IMG/VR virus record: IMGVR_UViG_3300038954_000529
Coordinates: 1 to 38,101 of that record
Length of the DNA: 38,101 nt
Origin: a virus
Reading direction: 5' to 3' (one strand)
The position numbers and the translations under genes were made by a program. Of this stretch, positions 1-7,664 are shown one piece after another (position 1 is the first letter of the stretch; each line of letters starts with the position of its first letter). Below the pieces are notes generated by a model. It saw only the letters and a program-made list of their open reading frames with translations, was not told the origin of the DNA and searched no databases.

Positions 1-260
1 GCGACGGTGCCCGCACAGCACCTGGCGGGACAGCTTGGCTGGCCCGTCGGGTGCCGGCGGTGTCGAGGCGCCTGGTCCTGCGTCTGCTCCCGCCTTGATC
101 TTCTGGCCTTCGCCTATGCGGCGCAATAAGCGTTGTAAAGCCGCGTCACAACAGCAGCCGTCCGACGTCATAAGTCGCCTTTGCGCCCCTGGCCGGTGCT
201 TTTAATTTGAGCAACGCGCGCGTCACAGGAATTGGATCATAGGACAATCGGCGGGGCGGT
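1..260. other. Left-end stretch without a recognised gene
   Basis: No open frame with a ribosome site or recognisable product was found. The stretch lies downstream of the last late gene and probably holds the phage right end in Mu orientation. A TGTGACG word occurs twice on the minus strand near 222-228 and 147-153, and a GC-rich word at about 184-200 (GCGCCCCTGGCCGG) partly matches, inverted, the sequence near 38078-38092. No clean terminal repeat or host junction could be fixed. Confidence 0.4.
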
Positions 261-560
261 TCAATCTGCCGCGGGCGGCGGCTGTTGTGACGGTGGGCGT
301 TGGCCGTGCTGGGCGTGCAGGGCCTGGTAGTACTCCAGAGTGGGCTCGTCGATGGCGATCATGCCCTGCAGGCTGGCAGTGGCGGGGGTCCAGGTGCCCG
401 ATGCGTTGGGGACGAGCACCTGGACCTGACGCGGGTCGGTGATGCGGGCAGGCGTGCCCATCTTGGCCCAGATCGCCTGGCGCTCAACGGCTGACGGGCG
501 GCAGCCGGTCGGGGCGAGCGTAAGGACGATAATCAGGGCCGTGAGGGCTGCGGGCTTCAC
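261..560 (-). CDS. Small lipoprotein, possible outer spanin
   Basis: The 99-residue product starts at a GTG preceded by AGGA. Its N-terminus has a Lys, a hydrophobic run (about residues 4-16) and a lipobox LAPTGC with the Cys near residue 19, so it should be a lipidated envelope protein. The mature part is short and ends in a Pro/Gln-rich tail. It is the last gene of the late region, directly after a holin-like gene and a small membrane ORF that overlaps its start in another frame. This placement fits an Rz1-like outer spanin used in the last step of lysis, but no sequence match to a named spanin family was recognised. Confidence 0.65.
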   Translation of the reverse strand: MKPAALTALIIVLTLAPTGCRPSAVERQAIWAKMGTPARITDPRQVQVLVPNASGTWTPATASLQGMIAIDEPTLEYYQALHAQHGQRPPSQQPPPAAD

Positions 561-642
561 TGGCGGTTTCCTGATAGGGTGCGGTGAAGAGGCCCAGCAG
601 CAGCCGGGCCATGCCCAAGACAAACTCCAGAAGCGGGCTCAT
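484..642 (-). CDS. Small membrane protein overlapping lipoprotein gene
   Basis: This 52-residue frame starts at an ATG that overlaps the stop of the holin-like gene (ATGA), a coupling seen throughout this phage. Residues 4-20 are hydrophobic (LLEFVLGMARLLLGLF), so the product may be a membrane protein. Its last 77 bases overlap the start of the lipoprotein gene in a different frame, and that distal part looks like a shadow. It could be an inner-membrane lysis partner, but it is short for an Rz-type spanin, which normally has a periplasmic coiled coil. Function unknown. Confidence 0.45.
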   Translation of the reverse strand: MSPLLEFVLGMARLLLGLFTAPYQETASEARSPHGPDYRPYARPDRLPPVSR

Positions 643-905
643 CCCAGCAGATCCTGCGTGTCGGTCGACCGGTCCGCTGCGGCCGGCGCCGCTGCGGTTT
701 CCTTCACCTTCGTGCGGCTGGCGGTATAGCCCAGCTGGGACAGAAGGGCCAGCACGCCGCCGATGATCTGCGCGGCCATGGTCGCGTCGCCGATGGCACC
801 GCTGGCCATCAGCAGGCCCAGCAGGCAGGCCAACACGCTCAACCAGAATTCCGTCGTCTTGTATCCGGGCTTCGCCTCTTTTGCTTCCTTCGCAGCCTTG
901 GCCAT
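639..905 (-). CDS. Holin-like two-helix membrane protein
   Basis: The 88-residue product begins with a Lys/Ala/Glu-rich cytoplasmic stretch (MAKAAKEAKEAKPG), then has two hydrophobic segments at about residues 18-35 and 42-58, and a charged tail. The pattern YKTTEFWLSVLACLLGLL resembles small phage holins of the class with a short basic lead before an EFW motif. The start has a strong AAGGAG ribosome site, whereas a longer ATG upstream at 935 has none. It sits at the downstream end of the tail genes and before a lipoprotein, as expected of a lysis cassette. The role (membrane pore for lysis) is inferred from topology and position. Confidence 0.65.
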   Translation of the reverse strand: MAKAAKEAKEAKPGYKTTEFWLSVLACLLGLLMASGAIGDATMAAQIIGGVLALLSQLGYTASRTKVKETAAAPAAADRSTDTQDLLG

Positions 906-953
906 GCGTGACTCCTTCCATGGGGCTTCGTGCAATTCGTTCGCTTGTCTGAT

Positions 954-968
954 GCCCCTAGATACGGC
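954..968 (-). promoter_or_regulatory. CCGTAT(T/C)TAGGGG junction motif, copy 1
   Basis: Read on the minus strand this is GCCGTATCTAGGGGC, just after the stop of the tail gene ending at 971 and about 50 bases before the holin-like start. It is one of six similar motifs found at gene junctions in the late region. It could be a promoter element or an RNA processing signal; nothing in the sequence decides this. Confidence 0.35.
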
Positions 969-970
969 AG

Positions 971-2050
971 CTATGGCGTGTACTCGTTGTACTGCATGTT
1001 GTTCACCGTACCGAACAACTCCAGTCCGGTAATGTTGAAGTAGTTGTACTCAAAGCCCTGGTTGTCCCGTGTCCCTGCCAGGCCTTGCTTTTGCCGGACC
1101 CATGCGATGAACTCTCTCTCGCTTTGCTTGTTGGGCATCTGGCCCGGCCATGACTCCGTGGTGTCCAGCGACTGCTGCCGCGCCCACTCCTTTGTTCCCG
1201 CGCCGACCACCGCTCCGTCGTCGGGAGCCGTGATGCTCGACTGCCACCCGCCCTCGTACAGTACGAATAAGTCCGTGGATTCCAAATCGTAAGACGGGTC
1301 CCCATAGTAGGCAGTGGCAGCAAATTGGATGTGAATTTCCGGAGAATCGTATCCGAATGACGGTGTTCCGCCCCACAGCGACTGCAAAACCGTCCACGCC
1401 GGGTCATAAGCAAATTGACAAAAGACCGTCCGAGCGTAGTACCGCACATGGCAGTTGTACCGAGCAAAATGTCCGCAATTAAGACTGCTCGTGTCGGTCA
1501 AGCTGGTGTCCGCCGCGGCCTTGGCATTCGCCAACTCGTAATTCTCTTGAATCGTCGCCCCCGAGGTGTCCAATCCATAACCTTCCCATCCGCCAGTACC
1601 GGGTCTCGTGTACGAATGACGAATCCGCTTGAGTCGCAGCATCGCCTGGTACGGCTCAATCAGATGCTCTATTCGTCCGCGGCACCATGGCTGCGCCGCC
1701 CCGTTCCAGTCGGGCAGCGACCCGCCTCCGGTCGCGTTAGCACCAAATATTCGCGAAGGCCGATTGGACCAGAGCCGTGATCCGCTAATGTCCACGCCCT
1801 GTCCGGCCTCGGTCAAAAGCGAATCGAGCGTGTAAACATCGTTGTTGGCATCGTAGTAGCGCTCCAGCATCGCTTCGATTGCTGTGCGCAACACGTTGAT
1901 GTGAGACGCCTGCATGAGTGTCGGATTCGACAGTGTCGGAATGTCGCTGGTTACATCCAGGCCGACGACGGCCGCGCGCTCGATCGCCATCAGACGCAGC
2001 CAGTTGTACGGCGGAACCTTAACCGTGTCGCCGACCGCGACTATTGCCAT
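971..2050 (-). CDS. Tail tip or receptor-binding candidate, unknown family
   Basis: This 359-residue protein is the last gene before the lysis genes. The start at 2050 overlaps the end of the upstream gene by a few bases. It is rich in aromatic residues, Asn, Ser and Thr, and its DNA is less GC-rich than neighbouring head genes. A segment near residues 165-215 is unusually rich in Cys, Tyr and Ala. No domain was recognised. Position after the tape measure and two other tail proteins suggests a distal tail or host-contact protein. An endolysin was considered because none is found elsewhere, but no lysozyme, amidase or peptidase motif is visible. Confidence 0.6.
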   Translation of the reverse strand: MAIVAVGDTVKVPPYNWLRLMAIERAAVVGLDVTSDIPTLSNPTLMQASHINVLRTAIEAMLERYYDANNDVYTLDSLLTEAGQGVDISGSRLWSNRPSRIFGANATGGGSLPDWNGAAQPWCRGRIEHLIEPYQAMLRLKRIRHSYTRPGTGGWEGYGLDTSGATIQENYELANAKAAADTSLTDTSSLNCGHFARYNCHVRYYARTVFCQFAYDPAWTVLQSLWGGTPSFGYDSPEIHIQFAATAYYGDPSYDLESTDLFVLYEGGWQSSITAPDDGAVVGAGTKEWARQQSLDTTESWPGQMPNKQSEREFIAWVRQKQGLAGTRDNQGFEYNYFNITGLELFGTVNNMQYNEYTP

Positions 2051-3279
2051 ACCGCCCCCGCAGGCACCCACGTGGTTCCGCCGGATTCGCGTATCCAGAT
2101 CAATTGCGCATTCACATCTCCACTGACCACGTATACCGCCCCATCATCGGGCAGCTTGACCCACGAACCGGACTGCGCCGCGTAGACGCCACTGGCGGAC
2201 CCCTGGTCCTTGCACAGCACCAAATCTCCGCCCCCGCACGAAATGCCGTCGACCGTTTGCGTTCCACTCAACGTGACCGACGCGCCATCGGATGCGGCCT
2301 TGACCGTCCGCGGAACCATGGAATGCGGCTGCAGCACAGCCCATGTAGCGCCGTCCCATGTGCCCAGAACATGCAGGATAATGTGAGTTGATCCTAGCGG
2401 ACCGAAAGATGAAACCGAATAATTCGGCCCGACGATGTTGCCCACATCGCCGTCGGTAATCCTGCCGACTCCCGCACCGATACTGACAGCCCCCAAGTCG
2501 CCCATCGACATGCTGCCGCCCACGACAATCGCGCTCTTGTATGGGTTCCACAGGGCGATGCCTCCGTTGACCCCCAGCGCATTTCCCGACGTGTCATCGT
2601 CCAGCGTGGCCGCACCGCCCATCGACAACAACGAAGACGCGCTTTGGTTCTCAGCGCGCAACACTCCGTCTGGCGACGCCTCGATCAACACGATTGCCCA
2701 GCCTTCCGTGTCGACCGACAAGCCCGTTTCCACCCACAGCACCCGGGCCTTGCCGATAACATTTTCCACCAGCGGTTCGGCATCGCTGCCGATCGCCCCT
2801 TGGGTGCCGACCCAGATATCCGCACGCCTCAGCAGACGCTGTTTGTCCGCAAAGTGCCGCGCGAACTTGACCGGGCATACTCCGCTCCGGACCGCCCAGC
2901 CGAATTGACCGGCAGCCAGGCGTTGAATGGGTACGACCCAGTCGCCGAAATGCTGCGCCGCGGGCGCCTTGACTTCGACGGCCGTGTCCTGGCTGGTCGG
3001 GATGTCGATTGTCGTTGCGCCGTGCCAGACCATTCCGTCATCAGCAATCACATCGCAGATGCCTGCCGGGTACCAGGGATACAGCACCGTGGACGCTTCC
3101 GCGTTCTTGACGCGCACCAGCTCGGCGCGATTGAACCAGGCCGGATCGGACGCACGCAACCGGCGTCCATTGGCCGAATGTCCACCGCTCCCCAGGTCGA
3201 TGCTTTTGACCTTGCGCAGCATCGCATTGAACGCCGCCGGCGTGACCTGGTCGTCCCCCCGCAGCTCCCGCAGCGTCAT
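2041..3279 (-). CDS. Tail protein with Gly-rich repeats, function unknown
   Basis: The 412-residue product starts with a clear ribosome site (GGAG) nine bases before ATG and follows the preceding gene by about ten bases. The N-terminal 30 residues are charged and helical-looking; the rest is rich in Gly, Ser, Val and Asp, with a beta-strand-like pattern. The region around residues 235-290 contains many short Gly turns (GVNGGIALW, VGGSMSMGDLG, SIGAGVGRITDG), typical of fibre or spike proteins. The DNA is less GC-rich than the head genes. It is likely a distal tail or fibre component by position; no named family was recognised. Confidence 0.65.
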   Translation of the reverse strand: MTLRELRGDDQVTPAAFNAMLRKVKSIDLGSGGHSANGRRLRASDPAWFNRAELVRVKNAEASTVLYPWYPAGICDVIADDGMVWHGATTIDIPTSQDTAVEVKAPAAQHFGDWVVPIQRLAAGQFGWAVRSGVCPVKFARHFADKQRLLRRADIWVGTQGAIGSDAEPLVENVIGKARVLWVETGLSVDTEGWAIVLIEASPDGVLRAENQSASSLLSMGGAATLDDDTSGNALGVNGGIALWNPYKSAIVVGGSMSMGDLGAVSIGAGVGRITDGDVGNIVGPNYSVSSFGPLGSTHIILHVLGTWDGATWAVLQPHSMVPRTVKAASDGASVTLSGTQTVDGISCGGGDLVLCKDQGSASGVYAAQSGSWVKLPDDGAVYVVSGDVNAQLIWIRESGGTTWVPAGAVWQ

Positions 3280-3288
3280 GCCCGCTCC

Positions 3289-4176
3289 TTACGCGCTATA
3301 GGGCCAGACAGACGGAGCTGCCGGCAATGACGTGAAATCGGTTTCGCGGTAAATCTGGTCCACGAACACCACGACCGGTCCTCGCGTCCCCTCCACCTCG
3401 CCCATGTACTGCCACACGTAGTCCCAGCCTCGCGCACTGACTTCCGTCGCTTCCAGTGCGCCGGCGGTGGTCAGTTTGTCGATGGACAGCTTGTTGTCGC
3501 CGGTATGGTCCGGCCGTATTCTCCAGGTGTAGACAATCCGCCAGGGGCCGTCGTGTCCGCGCCGGCCGACATCGACGTCTTCCAAACGCGCGCCGCCCGC
3601 GGCAATGCCGCACCACTCGGCGGAATTGATCGTGCCCAGCGCGGTCCAGATCGCGGATATATTCGCTGCGGTCAACGCGTCCTGGTAGCGCACCACCGTC
3701 CATTCCAGCACCGGATCGGGCACATCAATACCGACGACTTCTCCGTCGTCGCGCACGTTGACGGCTGAGCCCAGCGCGGAAGCCTGGTCGGCAAAGTTCG
3801 TATACGACGTGCGGTCGGCGTCGTCGTCGAGTACGACCAGCCTCTTCGTGTCCATAATCGTGCGGAACCGGTCTTCTTCGAGCGGCTGATCGTCGGAGTC
3901 GGAGCCCCAGCGCTTGGAATAATAGACCGTCAGCGTCAGCGTGCCGTCCGCGGCGGTCGAGTCCACCGTCACGCGACGCCGCACGACGAACAGGTCCGTT
4001 TCGGTGTAGCCGCCATCGCCTTCGTAACTGTACTGATCGCCGATCTGCGGGCCTTGCGCTGCGGCTTCGTGCGGGTCGTCCACGCCGGTGATGGCGTACC
4101 GACGGACAAAACTGGTCTTGGTCGATTCCTCGACCAGCTCACGCGAATTGATCAGCTCGGTCGTCGTGATCGGCAT
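3289..4176 (-). CDS. Distal tail protein candidate
   Basis: The start at 4176 overlaps the stop of the tape measure gene (TAATG), a typical coupling here; an ATG at 4191 is possible but deeper in the upstream gene. The 295-residue product has no signal or membrane segment and is rich in Asp, Thr and aromatic residues. It contains a likely beta-rich middle (YTETDLFVVRRRVTVDS) and a C-terminal stretch with VVFVDQIYRETDF. Genes at this place in siphophages encode the distal tail or hub proteins attached to the tape measure end, so this role is inferred. The family itself was not recognised. Confidence 0.65.
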   Translation of the reverse strand: MPITTTELINSRELVEESTKTSFVRRYAITGVDDPHEAAAQGPQIGDQYSYEGDGGYTETDLFVVRRRVTVDSTAADGTLTLTVYYSKRWGSDSDDQPLEEDRFRTIMDTKRLVVLDDDADRTSYTNFADQASALGSAVNVRDDGEVVGIDVPDPVLEWTVVRYQDALTAANISAIWTALGTINSAEWCGIAAGGARLEDVDVGRRGHDGPWRIVYTWRIRPDHTGDNKLSIDKLTTAGALEATEVSARGWDYVWQYMGEVEGTRGPVVVFVDQIYRETDFTSLPAAPSVWPYSA

Positions 4177-5636
4177 TACTGGTCCGCCCATCCCGGCGGC
4201 TGTTTGTCGACCGCCGTGTTCTCTTCGATCTTCCGCAGCACTTCCAGATTCCGTTCCAGCACGGTCTTGATTTCCACGTTCGGCACGGTGCCGATCCCGC
4301 CGCCGAATTCGCTGGTCAATCCGGATCCGCGCAGCCGTCCGGTCACCGGCGTGAACTGCTCCATGGTAGCCTGATCGACGACGATTCGGCCCTGGCCGCG
4401 GGCCAGGATTTCATCGGATACGCGCGGCTCGTACACGGATTCGGCGCCGCCTTCCAATGCGGCCCGGCGTTTGGCCAGGCTGCGATTGCGCGCTTCGCTG
4501 GCGATCTGCGTGGGCGTCTTGCGCATGGCGGCGCCCATGGCCCGCATCGCATTGGCGCGACGCTGCGCGCGCTGTTCAGATTCGCTCGGTTCGTCCACCG
4601 TCGCTTCGGCTGCGGCGACATCGGTCGGTGCAGGTTCGCCGCCGGCGCCGCGTCCGCGCATTTCGTTGCGCATCTCGTAGTAATCCTGCACGCGCCGTTT
4701 GAATGTCTCATCATGCAGTTGCATCGCCGTGTCGGCGTCGAAGCCCTCGATCAGCGCGCGCGCCTGCAGGTAGGCGTCGCTGATACCCTTGCCCGCGGAC
4801 ATGGCCGACAAAACCATGAAATCCATGGCCCTGGCGATGCGGCTGCTGGCTTCTTCGCTGCCCACGATCCAATCATTGAAGGCGGCGGTGACTTGCGTTG
4901 CGGCCGGCAAAAACGCCTTGCCGATGGCGCCGCTCAGGTCCTTCCAGTTGGATTCGAGACGCTTCTGCTGGTTCGCGTAACTGTCGGCGGTGCGTTCGGC
5001 ATCACCCAGTGCCGCGGTGCTGCCTTCGACCAGCATTTCCAGGCGAAGAAACGCCTTCTGCTGCTCCGTCAGCGCCTTGGGATCGAGGCCGCGGGTGAAC
5101 GCCGCCTGCTTCAGCCTCGCTTCATTGATGATGACGCCGTACTTCTTGACGGTTTCGTGGTTGCCGACCATGGCCGACATCAAATCGCGAAACGCCTCTT
5201 CGTCCGCGACATTATTAAAGCTGGCCAGATCGATTGCCAGCTTGCTGATTTCCTTGGACATTTCCGCGGCCTGATCGGCGTCCATGCCCAGAGGCACGAA
5301 GGTGTCCTGCGCTTCGGCGAGGTAGGCCTGCAGGTCCGTGCGGCTGCGGCCGACCGCTTCGGCGTGCGCTTCGGCCCACGCTTCCATGGCGTCGGCCTGC
5401 TGACCGTAGACGACCGCGAACTTGCTGCCGACTTCCTGGGCGCGGCTGGCTTCGTTGATCGCGTCGCGGATCCCGCCGAAGATCACCCGGCCGGCCCAGG
5501 CGGCCGCCACGCCCGCGGCGATCGACTTCAACTGATCGCCGAAGCGCTGCGTGTCGCGGGCGCTCAGGTTCAGATCGCGTTTGTACGCGTTCCGGGTAAC
5601 GCCCAGCCTGACTCTTGCTTCGCCGACTTCACTCAT
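4176..5636 (-). CDS. Tail tape measure protein
   Basis: This 486-residue protein is mostly helical, Ala-rich and charged. An early hydrophobic patch, IAAGVAAAWAGRVIFGG near residues 39-55, is followed by long helical repeats and a disordered Pro/Glu-rich stretch (about residues 330-350). The segment LAIDLASFNNVADEEAFRDL matches the common tape measure pattern seen in phages. It follows the two-frame tail chaperone genes, the standard position. It determines tail length; at roughly 0.15 nm per residue a short tail of about 70 nm would be expected, an estimate from general knowledge. The ATG at 5636 has AGGA upstream and lies seven bases beyond the chaperone stop. Confidence 0.88.
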   Translation of the reverse strand: MSEVGEARVRLGVTRNAYKRDLNLSARDTQRFGDQLKSIAAGVAAAWAGRVIFGGIRDAINEASRAQEVGSKFAVVYGQQADAMEAWAEAHAEAVGRSRTDLQAYLAEAQDTFVPLGMDADQAAEMSKEISKLAIDLASFNNVADEEAFRDLMSAMVGNHETVKKYGVIINEARLKQAAFTRGLDPKALTEQQKAFLRLEMLVEGSTAALGDAERTADSYANQQKRLESNWKDLSGAIGKAFLPAATQVTAAFNDWIVGSEEASSRIARAMDFMVLSAMSAGKGISDAYLQARALIEGFDADTAMQLHDETFKRRVQDYYEMRNEMRGRGAGGEPAPTDVAAAEATVDEPSESEQRAQRRANAMRAMGAAMRKTPTQIASEARNRSLAKRRAALEGGAESVYEPRVSDEILARGQGRIVVDQATMEQFTPVTGRLRGSGLTSEFGGGIGTVPNVEIKTVLERNLEVLRKIEENTAVDKQPPGWADQ

Positions 5637-5644
5637 GGGGTTTC

Positions 5645-6282
5645 CTATTCCGGCAGTGATGCCAGAAACTGATCCATCGACACATGCACCCAGCCGTCTT
5701 TTCCGCGGCGGTTTGCGCCCTCGTCGTCGGTCACGCCTGCCGCGCCTTCGGCCAGACGCAGCAACTCGCCGAACGTCAGATTTTCGAGGTCGGCGGGTCG
5801 GAAGCCGGCGCTGCCAAGCAACCGGTAGACGTGGCCCCACGTGATGTCGCCGCCGCCGGATCCGGATCCGCGGCGGCGCATGCTTTTCCCTCGTTGCCCG
5901 TTGCCGGCGGAATGAATCCGCTCAGCAAAGCCCACATCGCCACGTTCGCCAGCTGGTCCAGCAACGCCTGCGATACCTCGTTTTCAAGCTGCTGCGTCGT
6001 GGGACGGCGGCCCGGCTTGGCGTGCGCCAGTTCCTGGACCCAAACCAGAGCGTTCTCCCAGGTGTCGCACAGCGCGTCTTCCAAGTGCGCGACCGCGGCA
6101 CTCGCCTGTGCGGTGAGGTTCCGCGGGTCCCGTGGGATATTCTGACCTGCCGACACGGCCATGCGCACGGCCTTGCGCGCGTTCTGCCCGGTGCGGTTTT
6201 CGGCGCGGCGGATGGCCGCCAGCGGGGCGCGGAACTGCCAGGGCTTCCCGCTGGGGTCCAGGAATTCGCAGAGGTCGTCCAT
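5645..6282 (-). CDS. Tail assembly chaperone, -1 frameshift product
   Basis: The first-frame protein can be extended by a -1 shift at G GGA AAA (5884-5890). Reading then moves from the first frame into a second frame that ends at 5645, giving a predicted 212-residue protein. The second part contains ITWGHVYRLLGSAGF and LENLTFGELLRLA, a pattern seen in the downstream domain of tail chaperones that starts work as a small helical module. In lambda the equivalent G/GT pair uses GGGAAAG, and the ratio matters for tail assembly. There is no separate well-supported start for the second frame near the slip site, which supports frameshifting over independent expression. Confidence 0.75.
5776..6282 (-). 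CDS. Tail assembly chaperone, unshifted product
   Basis: The 168-residue product starts at 6282 and ends at 5776. The N-terminal 130 residues are helical and look like a genuine chaperone domain: LAAIRRAENRTGQNARKA, then a long helix with WENALVWVQEL. After the slip site the unshifted tail is Ala/Thr/Pro-rich and probably unimportant. It lies between the tail tube gene and the tape measure gene, exactly where siphophage chaperones occur. The product should coat the tape measure during tail assembly and be absent from the mature virion. No other function is suggested by the sequence. Confidence 0.78.
   Translation of the reverse strand: MDDLCEFLDPSGKPWQFRAPLAAIRRAENRTGQNARKAVRMAVSAGQNIPRDPRNLTAQASAAVAHLEDALCDTWENALVWVQELAHAKPGRRPTTQQLENEVSQALLDQLANVAMWALLSGFIPPATGNEGKACAAADPDPAAATSRGATSTGCLAAPASDPPTSKI
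5884..5890 (-). promoter_or_regulatory. Programmed -1 ribosomal frameshift site
   Basis: On the minus strand the heptamer GGGAAAA is read in the first chaperone frame as G GGA AAA, which is exactly the X XXY YYZ layout. A -1 slip gives GGG AAA AGC and enters the second frame. GC-rich repeats (GGATCCGGATCC, CGGCGGCG) just downstream could form a stimulating hairpin. Confidence 0.8.
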
Positions 6283-6314
6283 GGGGGGCTCCGTGGGCAA
6301 CGTAGTAGGATGAA

Positions 6315-6341
6315 TGCGCGCGCGCACAGGCGCGCGCGCGT
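6315..6341. repeat. GC-alternating inverted repeat
   Basis: Two ten-base GC-alternating arms flank a five-base loop, ACAGG or CCTGT by strand, between the tail tube stop and the chaperone start. TAGGAT occurs on both outer sides. It could act as an RNA hairpin or adopt Z-DNA; no T-tract follows on the transcribed strand, so it is not a standard terminator. Confidence 0.6.
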
Positions 6342-6344
6342 AGG

Positions 6345-6358
6345 ATCAAATACGCCGG
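6345..6358 (-). promoter_or_regulatory. CGTATTTGAT junction motif, copy 2
   Basis: The minus-strand word CCGGCGTATTTGAT lies a few bases after the tail tube stop and before the GC hairpin. It belongs to the same junction family as the copies near 961, 7962, 10776, 17505 and 26014, with one changed base. Its role is unknown. Confidence 0.3.
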
Positions 6359-6359
6359 C

Positions 6360-6827
6360 CTAGCTGCCGGCGCTGTTCTTGGTCGGTGCGCCTTCGCCAC
6401 GCAGGGTCACGTCGACGGTGACTTCGTCGTCGTGCGGCTGCGGCACGCTCACCGAATCGACCCAGGCATCTCCGGTGAATCCGCTTCCGTCCGACCGTTT
6501 GACGGCGCAATCCGACAGCAGCGTGTCGTTGAGCATGGCGTTGACGAGCGTGTCGTACGCGGTCGTGTCACTGGAGTCGAATACCATGGTGAAGTTCACC
6601 ATCCATTCCTTCCTGGACGGCTTTCCTTCGGCCCAGCCGCTGCTGGCGCGACTGGTGGTGTCGGCGCGCCCCACGGTGCGGATTTGGACATCGATGTCGC
6701 GCACATCCACAGAGGCGCCGTTGATGGTGAACGTCCCTTCGCGTCCGGCTTCACCGTCGGATCCGGTGACGCCCAGCAGGCACCAGGCAGCGGCAAGCAA
6801 GATTCCGAACAGGGCGAGTAGCGACAT
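6360..6827 (-). CDS. Tail tube (major tail) protein with N-terminal hydrophobic segment
   Basis: The ATG at 6827 has a TAGGAG ribosome site, so a 155-residue product is chosen over the upstream start at 6860. After the first residues it has a strong hydrophobic run, LLALFGILLAAAWCLLGV, which looks like a signal anchor; a Cys is present but the lipobox is poor. The remainder (about residues 30-155) resembles phage tail tube proteins: a beta-rich domain with DVRDIDVQIRTVG, WMVNFTMVFDSSDT and VTVDVTLRGEG. Position between the tail terminator and the tail chaperones supports this call. A membrane segment at the front of a tail tube subunit is unusual, and the hydrophobic part may be removed or used for assembly. 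Confidence 0.72.
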   Translation of the reverse strand: MSLLALFGILLAAAWCLLGVTGSDGEAGREGTFTINGASVDVRDIDVQIRTVGRADTTSRASSGWAEGKPSRKEWMVNFTMVFDSSDTTAYDTLVNAMLNDTLLSDCAVKRSDGSGFTGDAWVDSVSVPQPHDDEVTVDVTLRGEGAPTKNSAGS

Positions 6828-6837
6828 GGTGTAGCTC

Positions 6838-7275
6838 CTATGCTTTTTCAACAAAGGCATGGACGCGCACCATCCAGTGCGGCCACCCTTGCGGATCGGT
6901 CGTGACTTCGGGCGAACGGGCCGTTACGCCGAAGAAGGCGTAACCGGACAAACTGAGCGCATTGCCGAAACCGGATTCGCCGGCGCGATGCAGCAGATCG
7001 GCGACCTTTTGGGCCTCGGCGCGGTTGGCGGCAAAGTTTCGGTTCGTGTACAACGCGACGGCAGCGTGCTGCAGCTCCCGCCAGCGCAGACGCGTGTGCC
7101 GCGGCGCAGCGCTGGTGATGTAGATCAAGCCCGCGGGCAGCGCGACATCCTTCGGCAGGTAGCCACCTGGCGCCCGATCGTATTGCCACAGTGCCTTGCC
7201 GTCGCCGTACGCGGCAAACACGGCGGAGACCGTGGCATCGGAGACCATGGCATTGTAGATGGCGGACTGCAGCAT
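6838..7275 (-). CDS. Tail terminator-like protein (DUF3168 type)
   Basis: The 145-residue product starts at an ATG overlapping the stop of the upstream gene (TGATG). The segment LQSAIYNAMVSDATVSAVFAA at the front, PAGLIYITSAAPRHTRL in the middle, and a paired C-terminal strand with HWMVRVHAFVEKA fit the fold of tail completion proteins that cap the tail tube. Such proteins join head and tail in siphophages. It lies between a HK97 gp10-like protein and the tail tube gene, the usual position. Confidence 0.75.
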   Translation of the reverse strand: MLQSAIYNAMVSDATVSAVFAAYGDGKALWQYDRAPGGYLPKDVALPAGLIYITSAAPRHTRLRWRELQHAAVALYTNRNFAANRAEAQKVADLLHRAGESGFGNALSLSGYAFFGVTARSPEVTTDPQGWPHWMVRVHAFVEKA

Positions 7276-7664
7276 CAGCGGCCTCGGTAGTCGAATCCCA
7301 CCCGCGACCACAGCCACGGAAAATGGTCCACGGCTTCGTCCATTGCCGGCATCAACGTCGGCCGCGGTGGATGATTCCGCCCGCCTTCTTCGTGGATTGC
7401 GCCGTACCATCCGGCGCGCGAGAAGCCCACGACGAATTCGGCCGGCGCGACCTCCTCCTGCATCGTGGACGCACGCAGGTTGCCGGTGACCAGTGCCGGC
7501 GAGTCCCCTGGCGCCGACGGCACCCTCGATCCATCGCTCAGACGCCGCTTGGCGATATTCACTACCAGCAGCGCGGCCTGCCCCACGGCCTGACGCGCGC
7601 CGGCCATGGCCATGCGGTCGACCGCACCGACGTTGTACCGCAGCTTGGGGCGTAACCGAATCAT
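7275..7664 (-). CDS. HK97 gp10-like neck/tail completion protein
   Basis: The start overlaps the stop of the upstream adaptor gene (ATGA). The 129-residue product has the typical elements of this family: a helix with AVGQAALLVVNIAKRRL near residue 30, the motif TGNLRASTMQEE near residue 62, a strand FVVGFSRAGWYGAIHEEGG, and a C-terminal MDEAVDHF helix. These match HK97 gp10 and related neck proteins, which complete the head-tail junction. Neighbouring connector and terminator genes support it. Confidence 0.8.
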   Translation of the reverse strand: MIRLRPKLRYNVGAVDRMAMAGARQAVGQAALLVVNIAKRRLSDGSRVPSAPGDSPALVTGNLRASTMQEEVAPAEFVVGFSRAGWYGAIHEEGGRNHPPRPTLMPAMDEAVDHFPWLWSRVGFDYRGR

